Assembly: GCA_035713725.1 (NCBI GenBank)
Contig: DASTMZ010000228.1
Span: forward strand, 1 to 11,973
Direction: 5' to 3'
Length of the DNA stretch: 11,973 bases
DNA from: DASQPR01 sp035713725
GTDB lineage: Bacteria; Actinomycetota; Actinomycetes; Mycobacteriales; Micromonosporaceae
Part shown: positions 1 through 5,936 of the stretch, in pieces
Position numbering within the stretch: the first letter of the stretch is position 1
How the letters are laid out: the number at the start of each line of letters is the position of its first letter
The notes under the pieces: model-generated
Seen by the model: only the letters and a program-made list of their open reading frames with translations
The model's database searches: none
Told to the model about the DNA's origin: nothing
Position numbers and translations under genes: made by a program

Positions 1-68
1 GGCGGTCCGGACGGCGCGGATTCGGCGATGGATCGGAGATCCTGCGCCAGCACGTCGTAGTCGATCAC
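1..68 (-). CDS. N-terminus of a gene translationally coupled to the sigma factor (partial)
   Basis: Only the first 22 codons are present, because the gene runs off the left edge of the window. Read on the minus strand it starts at a GTG whose last bases overlap the TGA stop of the sigma factor gene (GTGA, 4 nt overlap). The run GGGGAGGAAC just upstream, inside the sigma gene, supplies a ribosome binding site. The visible peptide begins VIDYDVLAQDLRSIAESAPS and looks like a soluble acidic N-terminus; no domain can be named. Genes in this position behind SigE-family sigma factors are often membrane-anchored anti-sigma-like or hypothetical proteins, so a partner role for the sigma factor is an inference from context. 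The reading frame and start are well supported by the overlap; the function is not known. Confidence 0.6.
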   Translation of the reverse strand, partial: MIDYDVLAQDLRSIAESAPSGP

Positions 69-568
69 GTTGTTCCTCCCCGTAAGAGTTCCAGCTGAGG
101 CGTCGCCCGGAGCTTGGCGAACGCGCGGGCGGCCTGAGAACGCACCGTGCCGCGCGAGATGCCGAGGATCGCCGCGATCTCTTCCTCGGTCTGCTCCTCG
201 TAGAAGCGCAGCACGATGACGGCGCGCTGGCGGGGCGGCAGCGCAGCGAGCGCCTTCGAGAGGGCGGTCCGCCGCGCGGCGTCATGGAATCCGGATTCGT
301 CGAAGGCGGTCTCGGGCACCTCGGCGACGACTGACTCGCGGCGGCGCCGTCGCCAGGCGCTCACGTGCAGGCGTGCGATGGTCGCCCGGGTGTACCCGAT
401 CGGATCGTCCTGCCGCCGTACCCGTGGCCACGCGGAACGCAGCCGGATGAGTGCCTCCTGCACGAGATCGTCGGCGTCATGCGGGTTGCCCGCGAGTAGA
501 TACGCATAGCGGTAAAGGGAAGCCGATCGCGAGCGTACGAATTCGACGAACGCATCATCCTCCGCCAT
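65..568 (-). CDS. SigE-family (ECF-like) RNA polymerase sigma factor
   Basis: This 167-residue protein would bind core RNA polymerase and direct it to a special promoter set. Region 2 is seen at about residues 12-75 (LYRYAYLLAGNPHDADDLVQEAL carries the core-binding and -10 helices), followed by an Arg-rich linker (AWRRRRRE). Region 4 is at about 105-155, with LPPRQRAVIVLRFYEEQTEEEIA and the helix-turn-helix GISRGTVRSQAARAFAKLR. Length and order match the actinobacterial SigE-family group of short ECF-like sigma factors without a C-terminal extension. The ATG at 568 is chosen over an in-frame upstream start at 634 because GGAGG sits 4 nt before it and homologous proteins start near this MAEDDAF. 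A perfect inverted repeat lies just upstream of the RBS. The gene ends in a 4-nt overlap with the next gene, so the two are coupled. Its target promoters cannot be seen here. Confidence 0.92.
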   Translation of the reverse strand: MAEDDAFVEFVRSRSASLYRYAYLLAGNPHDADDLVQEALIRLRSAWPRVRRQDDPIGYTRATIARLHVSAWRRRRRESVVAEVPETAFDESGFHDAARRTALSKALAALPPRQRAVIVLRFYEEQTEEEIAAILGISRGTVRSQAARAFAKLRATPQLELLRGGTT

Positions 569-663
569 CGATCCTCCAGCCGTAGTCGTGCGCCGACTAC
601 ATCCTGGACGACTGTCGGCGACGATCCGCTGCACGGCATACCGGAGTGGGTTGCGTTGCCCGG
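569..663 (-). promoter_or_regulatory. Leader of the sigma gene with a perfect 7-bp inverted repeat
   Basis: The 95-nt gap between the RNHCP stop and the sigma ATG carries GTAGTCG (582-588), five bases, then CGACTAC (594-600), a perfect inverted repeat. In the transcript it would form a hairpin ending about 7 nt before the GGAGG ribosome site of the sigma gene; as DNA it could be an operator. I see no convincing -35/-10 pair in the gap, so the sigma gene may also be transcribed from the RNHCP gene upstream. Confidence 0.45.
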
Positions 664-1020
664 CTAGCCGTCGCGGTCGCGAGCGCCGGTCACCGCGTAC
701 GGATGCGGTGGCATGCTCAGCGGCATCGCGGCAATCTGCATCAGCAGCAACACGTTGTCATCCGAGGCGGTGCGGTTGAGTCGCAGCCGGCCGCAGCGCG
801 TGCATCTGTGTACGAGCATCCAGCGGCGCTCGCCGCGCACGGTGACGGCGATGGGCTCCATCCCGCCAGGGCATTCGGCCTTGCGGTCGCCGGGCACATT
901 CCGGTCGAGATGGCGCGACCAGAGGCAGTTGGGGCAGTGGTTGCGGTGCGACGTGCCTGGTGCGTCGAGCGAGACGTCTACGCCGCAGTGATCGCACTGG
1001 AAGGAACGAGGAAACGACAA
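664..1020 (-). CDS. RNHCP domain protein (small zinc-binding protein)
   Basis: This 118-residue protein has the family signature HRNHCPNCLWSRHLD at about residues 25-39, followed by PGDRKAEC, MEPIAVTVR and a second CTRC knuckle. Paired cysteines lie at residues 9/12 (CDHC), 29/32 (CPNC) and 73/76 (CTRC), with Cys50 and several His, suggesting zinc sites. The molecular role of RNHCP proteins is not established; they are small cytoplasmic proteins. The reading frame is open upstream only to a TGA at 1080-1078 and its only usable start is the TTG at 1020, with a weak AAAGG 9 nt before. A strong GGAGG plus ATG lies at 1064 but in another frame, so the true N-terminus is uncertain. It precedes the sigma factor gene on the same strand by 95 nt, and a link in stress regulation is only a guess from that order. 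Confidence 0.85.
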   Translation of the reverse strand: MSFPRSFQCDHCGVDVSLDAPGTSHRNHCPNCLWSRHLDRNVPGDRKAECPGGMEPIAVTVRGERRWMLVHRCTRCGRLRLNRTASDDNVLLLMQIAAMPLSMPPHPYAVTGARDRDG

Positions 1021-1064
1021 GTCTGGTGGCCTTTCGAAGCAGCGTTTCGGGACAGGACAGACAT
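978..1064 (-). CDS. Possible 28-codon leader ORF overlapping the RNHCP start
   Basis: An ATG at 1064 is preceded by GGAGGCGAAAC, a much better ribosome site than the one before the TTG of the RNHCP gene. It opens a 28-residue frame (MSVLSRNAASKGHQT...) that runs 43 nt into the RNHCP gene in a different frame and stops at 978. It could be a leader peptide, the true start of the RNHCP protein hidden by a frameshift (real or a sequencing error), or chance. The peptide has no recognisable motif. Confidence 0.3.
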   Translation of the reverse strand: MSVLSRNAASKGHQTCRFLVPSSAITAA

Positions 1065-1113
1065 GTTTCGCCTCCTCTCATGTCGGCAGCCGCTCGGGCG
1101 TCGCCGGTGCCCC

Positions 1114-1142
1114 ATGCTGGCGCTGGCGGCGTCGACGGTCAA
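1114..1142 (-). promoter_or_regulatory. Candidate promoter for the RNHCP gene
   Basis: On the minus strand TTGACC (1142-1137) is followed after 17 nt by CAGCAT (1119-1114). The -35 matches the sigma-70 type consensus in five of six bases and the -10 in three of six. Transcription would begin near 1107, giving a leader of about 40 nt that includes the strong GGAGG before the ATG at 1064. Confidence 0.35.
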
Positions 1143-1178
1143 CCGAATATCCCCGGCGCCACGCCGCGGTCGGATCGG

Positions 1179-1200
1179 CCGGTGGGAGCACCGGTACCAT
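1179..1200 (+). promoter_or_regulatory. Inverted repeat next to a candidate -10 for the ABC exporter genes
   Basis: CCGGTG-GGAG-CACCGG (1179-1194) is a perfect 6-bp inverted repeat that directly abuts TACCAT (1195-1200), which fits the TANNNT form of an actinobacterial -10. The transcript would start near 1207, about 36 nt before the TTG at 1243 and with the GAGGAG ribosome site inside it. No good -35 is visible (only TCGGAT near 1170), so the promoter may need an activator; the repeat lies in the spacer, where a MerR- or GntR-like regulator could act. Confidence 0.3.
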
Positions 1201-1242
1201 CCAGTGCGGCGCGCGCGCCGCCGGCCTGGAGAGGAGTTCGCG

Positions 1243-1872
1243 TTGCCCGAGACCACGCTGCTGGCGGTGTCCGGCGTACGACGCGAGTTCGGCGGCGTGG
1301 TCATTGTGGACGATGTGACGTTCACCGTGTCAGGCGGCGAAGCGGTCGCGGTCGTCGGACCGAACGGCTCCGGCAAGACGACGCTGTTGCGGTGCGTCGT
1401 GGGCGCGGACCGCGCCGACGCGGGACACGTCAGCTTCGCCGGGCGGCGGATGTCGGAGACCGACCCGTGGGTACGCGCGTCCGTCGCGGCCGCCCTCGAT
1501 GATCTCGAGTTCTTTCCGGATCTGTCGGTCGCGGAGCACCTGGGCCTGCTCGCGTACGCCCATGGCGCGCCGGACGTGGACGCGGTGGACGCGGTCATCG
1601 TGGACCTCGGCCTCGATGGCGTACGCGACCAATTGCCGCCGACGCTGTCCAGCGGTCAACGCCGTCGACTGGCGCTCGCCAGCTGCTTCGTGCGGCCCCG
1701 TCGACTGCTCGTGCTGGACGAGCCGGAGCAACGACTCGACACCGACGGCCGGCGATGGCTGGTCGACAAGCTGCTTGCCGAGAAGGCGGCCGGCACCGCC
1801 GTCCTGTTCGCGTCGCACGACGACGACATCGTCTCGCGAGTGGCCGACGTACGGGTCGACCTTGAACGCTGA
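1243..1872 (+). CDS. ABC transporter ATP-binding protein (exporter type)
   Basis: This 209-residue cytoplasmic ATPase would power the membrane protein encoded next to it. Walker A is GPNGSGKTT (residues 39-47), the signature is LSSGQ (135-139), Walker B is LLVLDEP with catalytic Glu160 (155-161), the D-loop is EQRLD (162-166) and the switch His is His192. The usual Gln of the Q-loop seems replaced: the stretch LDDLEFFPDLSV (85-96) aligns with Asp86 where Gln is expected. At about 210 residues it is a minimal nucleotide-binding domain of the drug/peptide export kind. The start is the TTG at 1243, preceded by GGAGAGGAG six nt away; the frame is open far upstream, but that part is antisense to the RNHCP gene and shows no protein-like sequence. 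The stop overlaps the permease start. The substrate is unknown. Confidence 0.88.
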   Translation: MPETTLLAVSGVRREFGGVVIVDDVTFTVSGGEAVAVVGPNGSGKTTLLRCVVGADRADAGHVSFAGRRMSETDPWVRASVAAALDDLEFFPDLSVAEHLGLLAYAHGAPDVDAVDAVIVDLGLDGVRDQLPPTLSSGQRRRLALASCFVRPRRLLVLDEPEQRLDTDGRRWLVDKLLAEKAAGTAVLFASHDDDIVSRVADVRVDLER

Positions 1873-3313
1873 GGCGTCGCCGGCGGCCGGGTGCCCGACA
1901 CCGACATTGGTCCGCCGCCGATTGCGCCGACTCCGTCGCGGCCATCGCCACGGCCAGTGGGCCGATCGCGCCGGCGACGTGTACGTCATCGTCCTCGCGC
2001 TCATCGTCGTCGTCGGACTCGTGGCGAGTTCGGTGCACCGGGTGCCGGTCGGCGCGCTCCGCGTCGGTGACGTACCCCCGCTCGCGGCGACCTGCCTCCG
2101 TGCCGCCGCCGTGCTGCTCGCCGCCGGTACGGTCACGCTCGTGCTGCGTGCCGTCGGCCCGGTGTACGCCGGCCCGGCCGGACAAGCGTGGTTGCTTGCC
2201 ACCCCTGGTGATCGAGCGCGGTGGCTGCGACCCCGAGTGGTCGGATTGGCGGTGGCGGCGACGGCCGTCGGCGCGTTCGGCGGGCTCGCGCTGGCCGGCG
2301 TCGGTCTCCGGCTGGCGCTTCCGGTGGTGCCGGCCTCCGGTGCGCTTGTCGTCGCGACCGGTGCGCTCGCGTTGCTCGGGCTTGCCATGGCGCTCCTGGC
2401 CGGACAGGCCGCCGATGCCGTGCGACCGCTGCCCGACTGGCCGCGCGCCGTCGGACGGCTACTGCTCGGCGCGGGCGCACTCGTCGCGGCCGGTGCCATC
2501 GCGGCAAACGGGTCGCGCACCGGCGGCCTTCACGTCGGTGCCACGGTCGCCGGCGCCGTGGGTGGCGTGATTGTGCTGGCCGCGGTGACGATCGCGATTG
2601 TCTCGGCCACGCGTGGGATCCGGGCCGCCGGGTCGCTCGACCGCGCGTCGCTCACCGCCGGCGCCGCGCTCGCCAACTCCGCGATGGCGGCCACCACGTC
2701 GATGGATCCCTCGTTCCTGTTCGGCTTCGTCGAGGCGCGGCGGCTGCGCCGGATCGGGCGGGTACGACGGCGTCGCCTCGTCGCGCCGGGTCCGATCACG
2801 GCGATGCTGGTGGCCGAGAAGCGCCGACTGTCCCGCCACGCCACGGTTCTCGTGGTGTTCGCGGCGCTGGTCGGGTTGCCGTACGTGTGCGCGATCGTGC
2901 TGACGCCGGTGCCGGTGACGCTGGTCCGAGTGCTAGCCGGATATGTCGCGGTCAACGGCATGGCCGGCGGGCTGCGGATCGTGTCACGGTCGGCGGCACT
3001 GCGACGCAGCCTCGGACGCACCGACGGCTGGCTTCGCGGCGTGCACCTGGTCACGCCGGCGGTCGCCGCGGTGGCGTACGTCGTGGCGACCGCCTGGGCG
3101 GGCCGGACCTATCCGCTGCCGCTCGACCTGCTGATGGCCGCCGGCCTCGTGCTGTCCGTGGTCCGTGCGGCGACCCGCCCGCCGATGGTGTACGACTCCG
3201 CGTGGCTCGTCACGCCGTTCGGCCTGGTACCCGTCGGGTTGATCACACAAGTCGTCCGCGGCCTCGATCTCGCGATCGTGGTGGCGGTGATCTTCGCGTT
3301 CGTGATCCGCTGA
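1862..3313 (+). CDS. Polytopic membrane protein, ABC permease partner (DUF6297-like)
   Basis: A protein of 483 residues with ten to twelve hydrophobic segments, at about residues 40-56, 77-98, 126-145, 158-180, 198-215, 228-248, 327-347, 352-372, 397-414, 421-436, 448-465 and 469-482. A basic N-terminus (VRRRLRRLRRGHRH) precedes the first. The middle loop (about 285-325, EARRLRRIGRVRRRRL) is strongly basic and thus probably cytoplasmic. The phrase AWLLATPGDRARWLRPR after the second segment resembles actinobacterial DUF6297 proteins, which sit beside ABC ATPases; this assignment is from memory and moderate. The TTG at 1862 overlaps the ATPase stop by 11 nt, indicating coupled translation; a TTG at 1907 is an alternative. 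The pair most likely forms an exporter. Nothing in the sequence names the substrate. Confidence 0.78.
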   Translation: MNAEASPAAGCPTPTLVRRRLRRLRRGHRHGQWADRAGDVYVIVLALIVVVGLVASSVHRVPVGALRVGDVPPLAATCLRAAAVLLAAGTVTLVLRAVGPVYAGPAGQAWLLATPGDRARWLRPRVVGLAVAATAVGAFGGLALAGVGLRLALPVVPASGALVVATGALALLGLAMALLAGQAADAVRPLPDWPRAVGRLLLGAGALVAAGAIAANGSRTGGLHVGATVAGAVGGVIVLAAVTIAIVSATRGIRAAGSLDRASLTAGAALANSAMAATTSMDPSFLFGFVEARRLRRIGRVRRRRLVAPGPITAMLVAEKRRLSRHATVLVVFAALVGLPYVCAIVLTPVPVTLVRVLAGYVAVNGMAGGLRIVSRSAALRRSLGRTDGWLRGVHLVTPAVAAVAYVVATAWAGRTYPLPLDLLMAAGLVLSVVRAATRPPMVYDSAWLVTPFGLVPVGLITQVVRGLDLAIVVAVIFAFVIR

Positions 3314-3337
3314 CCCGCGATCCGGCGACACGCCGCG

Positions 3338-3403
3338 AGCGCCGGACCGACAGCCCGGTAGCCCGGTAGCGCCGGACCGACAGCCCGGTAGCGCCGGACC
3401 GAG
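3338..3403. repeat. Imperfect tandem repeat between convergent genes
   Basis: A 23-base unit starting AGCGCCGGACCGACAGCCCG occurs at 3338-3360 and again at 3368-3390. A third, partial copy starts at 3390 (AGCGCCGGACCGA) and then diverges. The offsets are 30 and 22 bp because a short extra GCCCGGT is inserted after the first unit. It lies wholly between the permease stop and the stop of the facing gene. It looks like a local duplication by slippage and may add weak hairpins to the terminator region. Confidence 0.8.
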
Positions 3404-3426
3404 TCCGCTAGCGTCGGAAGTCCGAC
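3395..3426. terminator. Weak paired hairpins at the convergent 3' ends
   Basis: Two small hairpins follow each other: CGGAC-CGA-GTCCG (3395-3407) and GTCGG-AAGT-CCGAC (3413-3426). They lie between the permease and the zinc-ribbon gene and reach into the last codons of the latter. There is no T-run on either strand. They may serve as bidirectional transcript ends, but each stem is only 5 bp. Confidence 0.25.
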
Positions 3427-3809
3427 TGGCCGAGACCCGTCGCCCACTCGCGCACCGCCGGATCGAACGCGATCGCGTGCAACGCGCAGGTGTGTCGTCG
3501 TTCCGTCGCAGCGTCGCGCACCACCCGTGCGGCGAGTCCGTCGCGACCGGCCACCGCGCCGGCGGCCTGCTGTTTGGCCTCGTCGGCCAGCAGCCACATG
3601 CGCTCGGCATAGTCGCGGTAGTGCGCGAGTCGCTCGCGCAACATTTGCTCATGCGACTCCGCGCGGCGCAGTCGAGCCGGCGGCGCGTCGCCGCGGTGCT
3701 GTTCGCACTCGGTGCACAACGGCGAACGGATGCCGTACATGTCGCGGTGCGCGTGCTGCGGCAGTCGGCAGCACTCGCAGGTCGGCAGGCCAGCGTCGGG
3801 GGCGGTCAC
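3408..3809 (-). CDS. Small zinc-ribbon and coiled-coil protein of unknown function
   Basis: This 133-residue protein has two CXXC-type knuckles, CECC (Cys11, Cys13, Cys14) and CTEC (Cys32, Cys35), separated by YGIRSPLC, which suggests one N-terminal zinc ribbon. From about residue 44 to 105 it is a charged helix rich in Ala, Glu and Arg (AESHEQMLRERLAHYRDYAERMW), likely a coiled coil. A further Cys sits near residue 108. Similar short proteins with this ribbon-plus-helix plan occur in actinomycetes without an assigned role. The start is the GTG at 3809, because an in-frame TGA lies a short way upstream and TATGTT sits exactly 6 nt before the GTG, the layout of a leaderless mRNA. It is next to, but separately promoted from, the peptidase upstream. 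No function is offered. Confidence 0.75.
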   Translation of the reverse strand: MTAPDAGLPTCECCRLPQHAHRDMYGIRSPLCTECEQHRGDAPPARLRRAESHEQMLRERLAHYRDYAERMWLLADEAKQQAAGAVAGRDGLAARVVRDAATERRHTCALHAIAFDPAVREWATGLGQSDFRR

Positions 3810-3821
3810 AGAGTGAACATA
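3810..3821 (-). promoter_or_regulatory. Candidate -10 for a leaderless transcript of the zinc-ribbon gene
   Basis: On the minus strand TATGTT (3821-3816) fits TANNNT and is followed by six bases, CACTCT, and then the GTG start. Transcription would begin at or next to the start codon. No convincing -35 is visible. An ATG overlapping the hexamer opens a frame of only four codons that ends in the GTGA of the start, which is probably chance. Confidence 0.45.
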
Positions 3822-3838
3822 GGTCCTGCCCGATCAGT

Positions 3839-3855
3839 AATCCACCGTGGTGATT
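3839..3855. promoter_or_regulatory. Bulged inverted repeat upstream of the zinc-ribbon gene
   Basis: AAT-C-CACC-GT-GGTG-ATT is an inverted repeat with 7-bp arms and one unpaired base. It lies where the -35 of the facing leaderless promoter would be, so it could be an operator. It is short and could be chance. Confidence 0.2.
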
Positions 3856-3865
3856 CACGTCGGTC

Positions 3866-3895
3866 GGGTGAGCGCACGACTCGCCGGATTCACCC
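3866..3895 (-). terminator. Candidate hairpin at the end of the peptidase gene
   Basis: On the minus strand GGGTGA, which includes the peptidase TGA stop, pairs with TCACCC after an 18-nt loop. There is no U-run, as is common in high-GC actinobacteria. The stem is short and the loop long, so this is a weak call. Confidence 0.25.
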
Positions 3896-5827
3896 CATCT
3901 CGCCGGCCTCGCCGGGGTGAAGTTGGGCGGCCATGAAGTTCGTGATCGCCTCGTAGCACCGCACCTTGTTGACGGTCTTCGTGACGTCGTGGCCTTCGTC
4001 CTCGAACACCAGGTAGTCGATCTGCTTGCCCTTGCCGCGCAGCTCGTCGACGAGATCGTCGGAGTCGGCCTTGGTAACACGCGGGTCGTTGGCGCCCTGG
4101 ATCACCATCATCGGGCAGGCCAGGTCGTGCAGGTATGTGCGCGGCGACCGGGCGACAAGCTCGTCGCGATCCCGGTCCGGATGGCCGAGCGCCAAGTGGA
4201 AGTACGTTTGCCAGGCCTCCGGCAGGCGCGTGACCCAGACCGGGAGGTCGTACGGCCCGAACATGTCGATCGCTGCCGACCACAACTCCGGATGGCGGCC
4301 GGCCAGCGTCAGCGTCATGAATCCGCCGTACGACCGACCCATCACGCCGATCCGATCGGCATCGAGCCGGGAGTCCTTGCGCAAATGCGCGACGCCCGCG
4401 ACGTGATCCAGCCGGTCCTGCCCACCCCAGTCCCGGTCCACCCGGGACATGTAGTCCTGGCCGTAGCCCGTGGAGCCGCGCGCGTTCGGTACGAACACCG
4501 CGAACCCGCGCAGCGTCAGGTATTGGATGAGCGGCATCGAGAACCACGTGAAGTCGGGTCGTTCCTGGCCCTGCGGGCCGCCGTGGATGTAGTAGACGAC
4601 GGGTCGCGGTCCGACGTACCCGAGACCGTCCGACGGCAGGTAGAGCCGCGCCGACACGCGCAGCCCGTCGTGACTCGTGAACGACGCATCCTCGCCGGCG
4701 CCGAGCATGTCCGGGTCGACGCCCACAACTCGGTTCCGCGTTACGAGGGTGGCCGTACGCACGCCGGCGCCGTCCGGCGCGCCGAGCACGGCAAGCTGCG
4801 CGGGCGTTGCCGCGGACGAGTACGCGACGGCGTAGCGATCGGTGTCCTCGTCGTAGTGGAAATGCGACACGACCCCGTTGCCCAGCGCGCCGGCGCCGAA
4901 CAGGACGTCCTCGACCGACATCCGGCCGGTGGCGGCATCGAAGCGGGCGCCGTATCCCCACGACACACCGTCGACGTTGTAGCTCAGCGCGTAACGGTCG
5001 CCGGCCAGGTGACGTGCGTCGGTGAACTCGCCGCGGCCGCTGTGCCGTAGACCGGTGATCGCGACCGGGCTGAGCTGATCGGGGGCGGCAAGCGACAGCC
5101 ACGCGAGACCGCCGAGGTCGTCGAACGCGAACGACTCGACGAGCAGGCCGTCGTCGCCAACGAACCACCCGTTGCCCATGCCCTCGCGAAGCGGCGGCTC
5201 GGCACCGGTACGATCCTCGATCGGCGTACCACGCAACAGCCGACGCTGCCCGGTCGCGCGCTCCCACAGCCACAACGTGGTGTCCCGCGGAAGGTACTGG
5301 TCGACGATGACGAATCGGTCGCCGGACTCGTCCCGGCCGCTCGGGAAGTAGCCGTATTTCGACGAGCCGAGCAAGTTGAGGCCGCCGCCGGGCTGGGTCA
5401 GATCGAACTCGTACGCCTCGAGTTCGGGACGGGTCCGTGGGTCGACGAACAGCCGGCCGCGACCGTCCGGGTCCAGGGCCACGAGGTTGACCTGTTGGCC
5501 GGTGAAGCGGTCGCCGAACAGCGGCTCCGGATCGCCGCCGGACAGCGGTACGACGCACGGCTGCATGTTCTCGTCGCCGTTCTTGTCCAGCATCACGATG
5601 ATCTTCCCGAGACCGGGCAGCGCCACGAACGACTCACCGCCGAGCAACTCGGGCGTCATCATCGCGACGTCGGCCGGGAGGATCCGCTCCGGCACGCTGC
5701 CGCCGGCGTCCATCGCCCAGAGGCTCAGCCGGCCGGACAGGTCCGAGATGAAGTAGATGCGGTCATCGGTGAGCTGCGGTGACAGGAACAGCGTCGCGGA
5801 CATCAGGTAGTCGACTCGTGGCGTCAT
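3890..5827 (-). CDS. S9-family serine peptidase (prolyl oligopeptidase / acylaminoacyl peptidase type)
   Basis: A 645-residue peptidase that would hydrolyse short peptides in the cytoplasm; no signal peptide is seen. The first 380 or so residues form repeated beta blades (for instance RIYFISDLSGRLSLWAMD), the propeller that screens substrates in this family. The C-terminal alpha/beta-hydrolase domain follows from about residue 395: HGGPQGQERPDF forms the oxyanion region, GRSYGG holds the nucleophile Ser499, GANDPRV holds Asp581 and EDEGHD holds His613, so the triad is complete. Length is normal for S9C-type enzymes. The ATG at 5827 has no Shine-Dalgarno sequence, but TATGGT lies exactly 6 nt before it, which supports this start and a leaderless mRNA. 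It follows the LacI-family gene on the same strand after 109 nt, with its own likely promoter, so a role in the same regulon is possible but unproven. Confidence 0.93.
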   Translation of the reverse strand: MTPRVDYLMSATLFLSPQLTDDRIYFISDLSGRLSLWAMDAGGSVPERILPADVAMMTPELLGGESFVALPGLGKIIVMLDKNGDENMQPCVVPLSGGDPEPLFGDRFTGQQVNLVALDPDGRGRLFVDPRTRPELEAYEFDLTQPGGGLNLLGSSKYGYFPSGRDESGDRFVIVDQYLPRDTTLWLWERATGQRRLLRGTPIEDRTGAEPPLREGMGNGWFVGDDGLLVESFAFDDLGGLAWLSLAAPDQLSPVAITGLRHSGRGEFTDARHLAGDRYALSYNVDGVSWGYGARFDAATGRMSVEDVLFGAGALGNGVVSHFHYDEDTDRYAVAYSSAATPAQLAVLGAPDGAGVRTATLVTRNRVVGVDPDMLGAGEDASFTSHDGLRVSARLYLPSDGLGYVGPRPVVYYIHGGPQGQERPDFTWFSMPLIQYLTLRGFAVFVPNARGSTGYGQDYMSRVDRDWGGQDRLDHVAGVAHLRKDSRLDADRIGVMGRSYGGFMTLTLAGRHPELWSAAIDMFGPYDLPVWVTRLPEAWQTYFHLALGHPDRDRDELVARSPRTYLHDLACPMMVIQGANDPRVTKADSDDLVDELRGKGKQIDYLVFEDEGHDVTKTVNKVRCYEAITNFMAAQLHPGEAGEMG

Positions 5828-5839
5828 GTGATGACCATA
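5828..5839 (-). promoter_or_regulatory. Candidate -10 for a leaderless transcript of the peptidase gene
   Basis: TATGGT (5839-5834, minus strand) fits TANNNT, and CATCAC separates it from the ATG. This spacing puts the transcript start on the ATG itself. There is no visible -35 of the TTGACA kind at 17-19 nt upstream. Confidence 0.45.
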
Positions 5840-5860
5840 CCGACGCGTCCGCCGGCCGGC

Positions 5861-5900
5861 GTACCGCGGAAAGGGTCATGGCCGCGACATCGCGGGTACC
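5861..5900. promoter_or_regulatory. Nested inverted repeats between the LacI and peptidase genes
   Basis: CCGCGA-CA-TCGCGG (5882-5895) is a perfect 6-bp inverted repeat. It is nested beside a wider pair, GTACC-GCG (5861-5868) and CGCGGGTAC (5891-5899), that match with one bulge. As RNA it could end the LacI transcript about 40 nt after its stop; as DNA it could be an operator for the peptidase promoter, which lies 20-60 bp downstream. No T-run is present. Confidence 0.3.
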
Positions 5901-5936
5901 TGTGGTGGTTGCGGAGCTGCCTGGCTAACTGGCGAA

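Noticed and set aside
646..1242. Long plus-strand open frame that continues into the ABC ATPase and would add about 199 residues
   Set aside because: It is antisense to the RNHCP gene, shows no protein-like motif, and a good ribosome site marks the TTG at 1243 as the real start.
2221..3369. Arg/Gly-rich frame overlapping the permease
   Set aside because: The overlapping frame has regular membrane segments; this one is composition noise.
3338..3403. The tandem repeats as a CRISPR array
   Set aside because: Spacing is unequal (30 and 22 bp), spacers are almost absent, and there are no cas genes.
3917..5050. A 377-codon plus-strand frame across the peptidase
   Set aside because: Antisense shadow without motifs or a ribosome site.
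3855..5558. A 567-codon minus-strand frame overlapping the S9 peptidase
   Set aside because: Extremely Arg-rich out-of-frame reading of the peptidase, which has an intact triad in the other frame.
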